From Triparma columacea (lineage: Eukaryota > Sar > Bolidophyceae > Parmales > Triparmaceae), in contig BRYA01000029.1 in assembly GCA_030267965.1 (NCBI GenBank), positions 1-19,211 on the forward strand: 19,211 nt of DNA, given 5' to 3'. How positions within the stretch are numbered: the stretch's first letter is position 1; the number at the start of each line of letters is the position of its first letter. The position numbers and the translations under genes are program-made. The notes beneath the pieces are model-generated. The model saw only the letters and a program-made list of their open reading frames with translations. It was not told where the DNA came from and ran no database searches. Of the stretch, positions 15,539 to 19,211 are shown one piece after another.

Positions 15539-16510
15539 ATGCCCAAATCAGCAGTTTACTCTGGCGTAGAGAGCTTCTTGAATGATCATGAACTCACAGA
15601 GGTGACTTTTGCAAAGGGAGTGACGTCGATTGGCGATAACGCCTTCGAAGGATGCTCCTCCCTCACGGCCATCACAATCCCGGACTCAGTGACAACGATT
15701 GGCGAATACGCCTTCTCCGAATGCTCCTCCCTCGCAGACATCACAATCCCGGACTCAGTGACAACGATTGGCGAATACGCCTTCTCCGAATGCTCCTCCC
15801 TCGCAGACATCACAATCCCGGACACAGTGACGACTATTGGCCATCACGCCTTCTCCGAATGCTCCTCCCTCGCAGCCATCACAATCCCGGACACAGTGAC
15901 GACTATTGGCCATCACACCTTCCGAGACTGCTCCTCCCTCACAGCTATCACAATCCCAGACTCAGTGACGACGGTTGGCTATTACGCCTTTTTAAGATGC
16001 TCCTCCCTCACGGCCATCACAATCCCAGACACAGTGACGACTATTGGCCATCACACCTTCTACGAATGCTTCTCCCTCGCAGCCATCACAATCCCGGACG
16101 GAGTGACGACGATTGGCGTTTACACCTTCGATGGATGCTCCTCCCTCACAGCCATCACAATCCCGGACTCAGTGACGGCGATTCACGGTAGCGCCTTCTA
16201 CGGATGCACTGCCCTGACGAGACTCAGTTTATCTCCTGCCGTCTCTATCGGTCAAAACTGCTTCTCAAACTGCACTGCCCTAATCTCTGCCGCTGCCGAT
16301 CAAAATATGCAGACTGTCCCGGCCCTTCTCCATTCTAGGTGGCACCGCATACATGCACGCGTCACCGTTCTGTCCTGCCTCAAGGCACTCTTTACGGACC
16401 AAAAGAAGAGGAAGCGCCTTGAAGGAGGTGAAGCGCAAACACTTGGGGTAACTGCGACACGCAAGAGGCTCCCGAAGGTTATGTGGAGAGTTATTCTGGA
16501 ATTTCTGTAA
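15539..16510 (+). CDS. BspA-like leucine-rich-repeat protein A (LRR_5 type)
   Basis: It encodes 323 residues starting MPKSAVYSGVESF, a start shared by all three paralogues. It has eight canonical 23-residue repeats (consensus AF..CSSLTAITIPDSVTTIG), then a degenerate one (YGCTALTRLSLSPAVSIG) and a final CF.NCTAL cap. This is the Treponema/BspA-type LRR seen in bacterial surface proteins and in several protists. It folds as a solenoid and usually binds protein partners. There is no signal peptide, membrane helix or kinase domain. The C-terminal ~90 residues (LLHSRWHRIHARVTVLSCLK, then a Lys/Arg-rich linker, then LPKVMWRVILEFL) are conserved in the array and form a separate module. Repeats 2 and 3 are identical at DNA level over 69 bp, showing recent expansion. 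Its cellular role is unknown. Confidence 0.88.
   Translation: MPKSAVYSGVESFLNDHELTEVTFAKGVTSIGDNAFEGCSSLTAITIPDSVTTIGEYAFSECSSLADITIPDSVTTIGEYAFSECSSLADITIPDTVTTIGHHAFSECSSLAAITIPDTVTTIGHHTFRDCSSLTAITIPDSVTTVGYYAFLRCSSLTAITIPDTVTTIGHHTFYECFSLAAITIPDGVTTIGVYTFDGCSSLTAITIPDSVTAIHGSAFYGCTALTRLSLSPAVSIGQNCFSNCTALISAAADQNMQTVPALLHSRWHRIHARVTVLSCLKALFTDQKKRKRLEGGEAQTLGVTATRKRLPKVMWRVILEFL
15682..15819 (+). repeat. Exact 69-bp tandem duplication inside LRR gene A
   Basis: Bases 15682-15750 and 15751-15819 are identical and each encodes one LRR. The neighbouring repeats differ at several sites, so this pair is the youngest duplication in the gene. It keeps the frame because the unit is 23 codons. 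Confidence 0.9.
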
Positions 16511-16962
16511 CTCGAAATCACTGTTGAAAGGCATGTAGAAGGGTCCCGAAGAAATATTTACGAATAGATATTTACGAATAAACGCTCTCTTTTCACCCAT
16601 TGACGACAACATTTACGACAACGTTTTCTTCTTTGGAAACTCCAAACCTCGAACCATTTTGGGATTTTGGGAGATTTCGGCATTATTGGCAAGAAAACTG
16701 TATTATAAGCTGAATTATAACCTTTAAATACATTTTACAACCGACAAACTCTTCACAATACCAACAACGATACTACCTTCATCATAACTAAACAAATCAT
16801 AGCCTTTAGCTCCAATTTGGTCCCCAACAAAACTACAATCGCCCAAATCCCTACCTTCCAATCCCCTCCTCTCCATCAAAGCATTTACGCCATATCTTAG
16901 CTCGAGCGCTGTCAGTACTATTGGTTTCATCCTTCCCAAATTCTTCCCAAATCCTTCCCAAA
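16511..16962 (+). promoter_or_regulatory. Spacer between LRR genes A and B (3' flank plus upstream block)
   Basis: Bases 16511-16689 are the 3' flank of gene A. They resemble the 3' flank of gene B (shared CCTCGAACCATTTTG and ACGTTTTCTT near 16620 and 17900) and contain a doubled ATATTTACGAATA. Bases 16690-16962 are the conserved upstream block of gene B, ending in three CCTTCCCAAA-type repeats before its ATG. Confidence 0.6.
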
Positions 16963-17823
16963 ATGCCCAAATCAGCAGTATACTCTGACAAAGAGAGATT
17001 CCAATATGATCCTGAACTCACAGAGGTGATTTTTGCAAAGGGAGTGACGACGATTAGGGATGACGCCTTCAGGGAGTGCTACTCCCTCATGGCCATCACC
17101 ATCCCGGACGGAGTGACGACGATTGGCTATTACGCCTTCTCCGAATGCTCCTCCCTCGCAGCCATCACAATCCCGGACACAGTGACGAAGATTTACGGAA
17201 GCGCCTTCATGGGATGCTCCTCCCTTACTGCCATCACAATCCCAGACGGAGTGACGTGGATTGGCTTTGAGGCCTTCTACGAATGCTCCTCCCTCACGGC
17301 CATCACAATCCCAGACTCCGTGACGACGATAAGCGATTACGCCTTCTATGGATGCTCTTCCCTCGCTGCCATTACCATCCCTGACGGAGTGACGACAATT
17401 GGCGAACGCGCCTTCTCTCATTGCTCCTCCCTCGCAGCCATCACAATCCCGGACTCAGTGACGACGATTCACAATAGCGCCTTCGACGGATGCTCCGCCC
17501 TGATGAGACTCAGTTTATCTCCTGCCGTCTCCATCGGTGAAGACTGCTTCTGGAACTGCACTGCCCTAATCTCTGCCGCTGCCGATCAAAATATGCCGAC
17601 TGTCGAGGCCCTTCTCCATTCTAGGTGGCACCGCATACATGCACGCGTCACCGTTCTGTCCTGCCTCAAGAAACTCTTAGAGGACCAGCCCAGGAGATCG
17701 GATAGGCTGAAGCGGAAGCGCCTTGGCGGAGATGAAGTGGTCGCGCTTCAGGGAACTGTGTCAACTGCGGCATGCAAGAGGCTCCCGAAGGTTATGTGGA
17801 GAGTTATTCTGGAATTTCTGTAA
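16963..17823 (+). CDS. BspA-like leucine-rich-repeat protein B
   Basis: It encodes 286 residues, starting MPKSAVYSDKERF. It has six canonical 23-residue LRRs (AF..CSSLAAITIPDGVTTIG), the same degenerate ninth-type repeat (CSALMRLSLSPAVSIG) and the same cap and C-terminal module ending LPKVMWRVILEFL. It is two repeats shorter than gene A but has a longer basic linker (about 235-270, with SDRLKRKRLGGDE) before the final helix. It lies in the same orientation as A and C within a tandem array. A frame open from 16921 would use TTG, so ATG 16963 is chosen. Ligand and location are unknown; no secretion signal is visible. Confidence 0.88.
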   Translation: MPKSAVYSDKERFQYDPELTEVIFAKGVTTIRDDAFRECYSLMAITIPDGVTTIGYYAFSECSSLAAITIPDTVTKIYGSAFMGCSSLTAITIPDGVTWIGFEAFYECSSLTAITIPDSVTTISDYAFYGCSSLAAITIPDGVTTIGERAFSHCSSLAAITIPDSVTTIHNSAFDGCSALMRLSLSPAVSIGEDCFWNCTALISAAADQNMPTVEALLHSRWHRIHARVTVLSCLKKLLEDQPRRSDRLKRKRLGGDEVVALQGTVSTAACKRLPKVMWRVILEFL

Positions 17824-18229
17824 CTCTAAAGTTACTGTTGAACGGCACGCAGAAGAGTCCCGCAATATTCACGAACCTTTGCAATTTACGAACAAACGTT
17901 TTCTTTTTTGGAGGCTCCAAAAACCTCGAACCATTTTGAGGCTTTTGGGAAAGATTTGGGCATCATTTGCCAAGAAAACTGTATTATAGGCTGTATTAAG
18001 GTTTAATACTCTTTAGAACCAACCAAACTCTTTTGATAGTACAAACAACGATACTTACTACCTACATCATATCCAAAAACATTGTAGTTTTAGCTTAAAT
18101 TGGTCCCTAACAAAACTACATCGGTCCAAATCCCTAACTTCCAATCCCCTCCTCTCCATCTAAACATTTACGCCATATCTAAGCACAAGCGCTGTCAGTA
18201 CTATTACTTTATCCCAAATCCTTCCCAAA
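17824..18229 (+). promoter_or_regulatory. Spacer between LRR genes B and C
   Basis: Bases 17824-17970 are the 3' flank of gene B, similar to that of gene A. Bases 17971-18229 are the conserved upstream block of gene C, starting CAAGAAAACTGTATTATAGG, with the GCGCTGTCAGTACTATTAC motif near 18190. Only two CCCAAATCC-type repeats precede the ATG here, against three in A and B. Confidence 0.6.
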
Positions 18230-19211
18230 ATGCCCAAATCAGCAGTATACTCTGGCGTAGAGAGCTTCTGTAACAACAATGAACTTACAGAGGTGACTTT
18301 TGCAAAGGGAGTGACGAAGATTGGCTTTAGCGACTTCCAAGGATGCTCCTCCCTCACAGCAATCACAATCCCGGACACAGTGACGACGATTGGCATTTGC
18401 GCCTTCAGGGGATGCTCCTCCCTCGCAGCCATCACAATCCCGGACTCAGTGACGACTATTGGTCTTAAGGCCTTCTTTGAATGCTCCTCCCTCGCAGCCA
18501 TCACAATTCCGGATGGAGTGACGTCGATTGGCGATAACGCCTTCAACGGATGCTCCTCCCTCGCAGCCATCACAATCCCAGACGGAGTAACGATGATTGA
18601 CGATCACGCCTTCAAAGGATGCTCCTCCCTCGCAGCCATCACAATCCCGGACGGAGTGACAACGATTGGCGCTTGCGCCTTCTGGGGATGCTCTTCCCTC
18701 GCAGCCATCACAATCCCGGACGGAGTGACGTTTATTGGCGGTTGCGCCTTCAGAGAATGCTCCTCCCTCGCAGCCATCACCATCCCGGACGGAGTGACGG
18801 AGATTGGTCATGTCGCCTTCTCTGGATGCTCCTCCCTCACGGCCATCACAATCCCGGAAGGAGTGACGACTATTGGCGAAGAGGCCTTCAGGGGATGCTC
18901 CTCCCTCACGGCCATCACCATCCCGGACGGAGTGACGACGATTAGCGGCTGGGCCTTCTACGAATGCTCCTCCCTCACAGCCATCACAATCCCGGACTCA
19001 GTGACAACGATTCACGGTGGCGCCTTCTACGGATGCTCCGCCCTGATAAGACTCAGTTTATCTCCTGCCGTCTCCATCGGTCAAAACTGCTTCTCAAACT
19101 GCACTGCCCTAATCTCTGCCGCTGCCGATCAAAATATGCCGACTGTCGAGGCCCTTCTCCATTCTAGGTGGCACCGCATACATGCACGCGTCACCGTTCT
19201 GTCCTGCCTCA
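18230..19211 (+). CDS. BspA-like leucine-rich-repeat protein C (3' end beyond window)
   Basis: The frame is open from ATG 18230 to the window edge, 327 codons plus one base. It begins MPKSAVYSGVESFCNNNEL and has ten canonical 23-residue LRRs, the most of the three paralogues, then CSALIRLSLSPAVSIG, the CFSNCTAL cap and the start of the shared C-terminal module (LLHSRWHRIHARVTVLSCL). By comparison with genes A and B, about 40-60 residues ending in the LPKVMWRVILEFL motif are expected beyond the edge. Most of its repeats end in IPDGVT where gene A has a mix of PDSVT and PDTVT, so repeats have been homogenised separately within each gene. Confidence 0.88.
   Translation, partial: MPKSAVYSGVESFCNNNELTEVTFAKGVTKIGFSDFQGCSSLTAITIPDTVTTIGICAFRGCSSLAAITIPDSVTTIGLKAFFECSSLAAITIPDGVTSIGDNAFNGCSSLAAITIPDGVTMIDDHAFKGCSSLAAITIPDGVTTIGACAFWGCSSLAAITIPDGVTFIGGCAFRECSSLAAITIPDGVTEIGHVAFSGCSSLTAITIPEGVTTIGEEAFRGCSSLTAITIPDGVTTISGWAFYECSSLTAITIPDSVTTIHGGAFYGCSALIRLSLSPAVSIGQNCFSNCTALISAAADQNMPTVEALLHSRWHRIHARVTVLSCL

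Noticed and set aside
15652..16191. Second plus-strand frame in LRR gene A encoding LLPRRHHNPG repeats
   Set aside because: It is a shadow of the 69-bp LRR repeat in another frame. The IPDSVTTIG frame matches a known family and is shared with proper starts in the paralogues.
16972..17421. Antisense frame across LRR gene B (and the similar ones at 18160-18573 and 18446-18811)
   Set aside because: It is kept open by the multiple-of-three repeat period. No independent start context or family match is seen.

Overview
The window begins at a eukaryotic chromosome end. Bases 1-52 are CCCTAA telomere repeat, followed by an 18-bp telomere-variant repeat to about base 140. Spliceosomal introns with GT/AG borders and branch-point motifs, a tRNA-splicing-endonuclease-type gene and a tandem family of BspA-like leucine-rich-repeat genes all fit a microbial eukaryote. 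My best guess is a stramenopile microalga of the Parmales/bolidophyte (Triparma-like) kind. That placement is inference from protein style and gene structure, not from a search.

Region 1 (452-10599, minus strand) is one giant gene. Its last exon alone encodes about 2,477 residues: several START-like lipid-binding modules, then two tandem copies of a polytopic membrane module, each followed by a basic tail with RRxS motifs. The repetitive DNA at 7885-10600 looks non-coding at first, but it reads as the 5' part of the same gene. A 58-codon first exon is followed by nine micro-exons of 33 or 45 nt. Every intron between them is phase 1, and the chain enters the big exon in frame. The spliced model is 7,929 nt, 2,642 residues, with no stop. 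The micro-exons encode 11- or 15-residue repeats of the DSENGHEDAGQ and VSKSKSSHEDAGQDQ types. Three introns are enlarged by a 24-bp GC-rich minisatellite.

Region 2 (10600-15077, minus strand) holds a two-exon fatty acid hydroxylase/sterol desaturase-family gene with all three histidine boxes. A spacer with a GT-rich microsatellite, a heat-shock-element-like site and an orphan exon-like fragment follows. Next comes a gene for a catalytic subunit of tRNA-splicing endonuclease (SEN34 or SEN2 type) with a long low-complexity N-terminal half.

Region 3 (15269-19211, plus strand) is a head-to-tail array of three BspA-like LRR genes. Their upstream regions and C-terminal domains are conserved, and they carry 8, 6 and 10 canonical 23-residue repeats. 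The third gene runs off the window. Functionally the genes look unrelated. What links them is the subtelomeric setting and repeat expansion at several scales: 18 bp, 24 bp, 69 bp, micro-exon/intron units, a 1.85-kb intragenic duplication and roughly 1.3-1.4-kb gene units.
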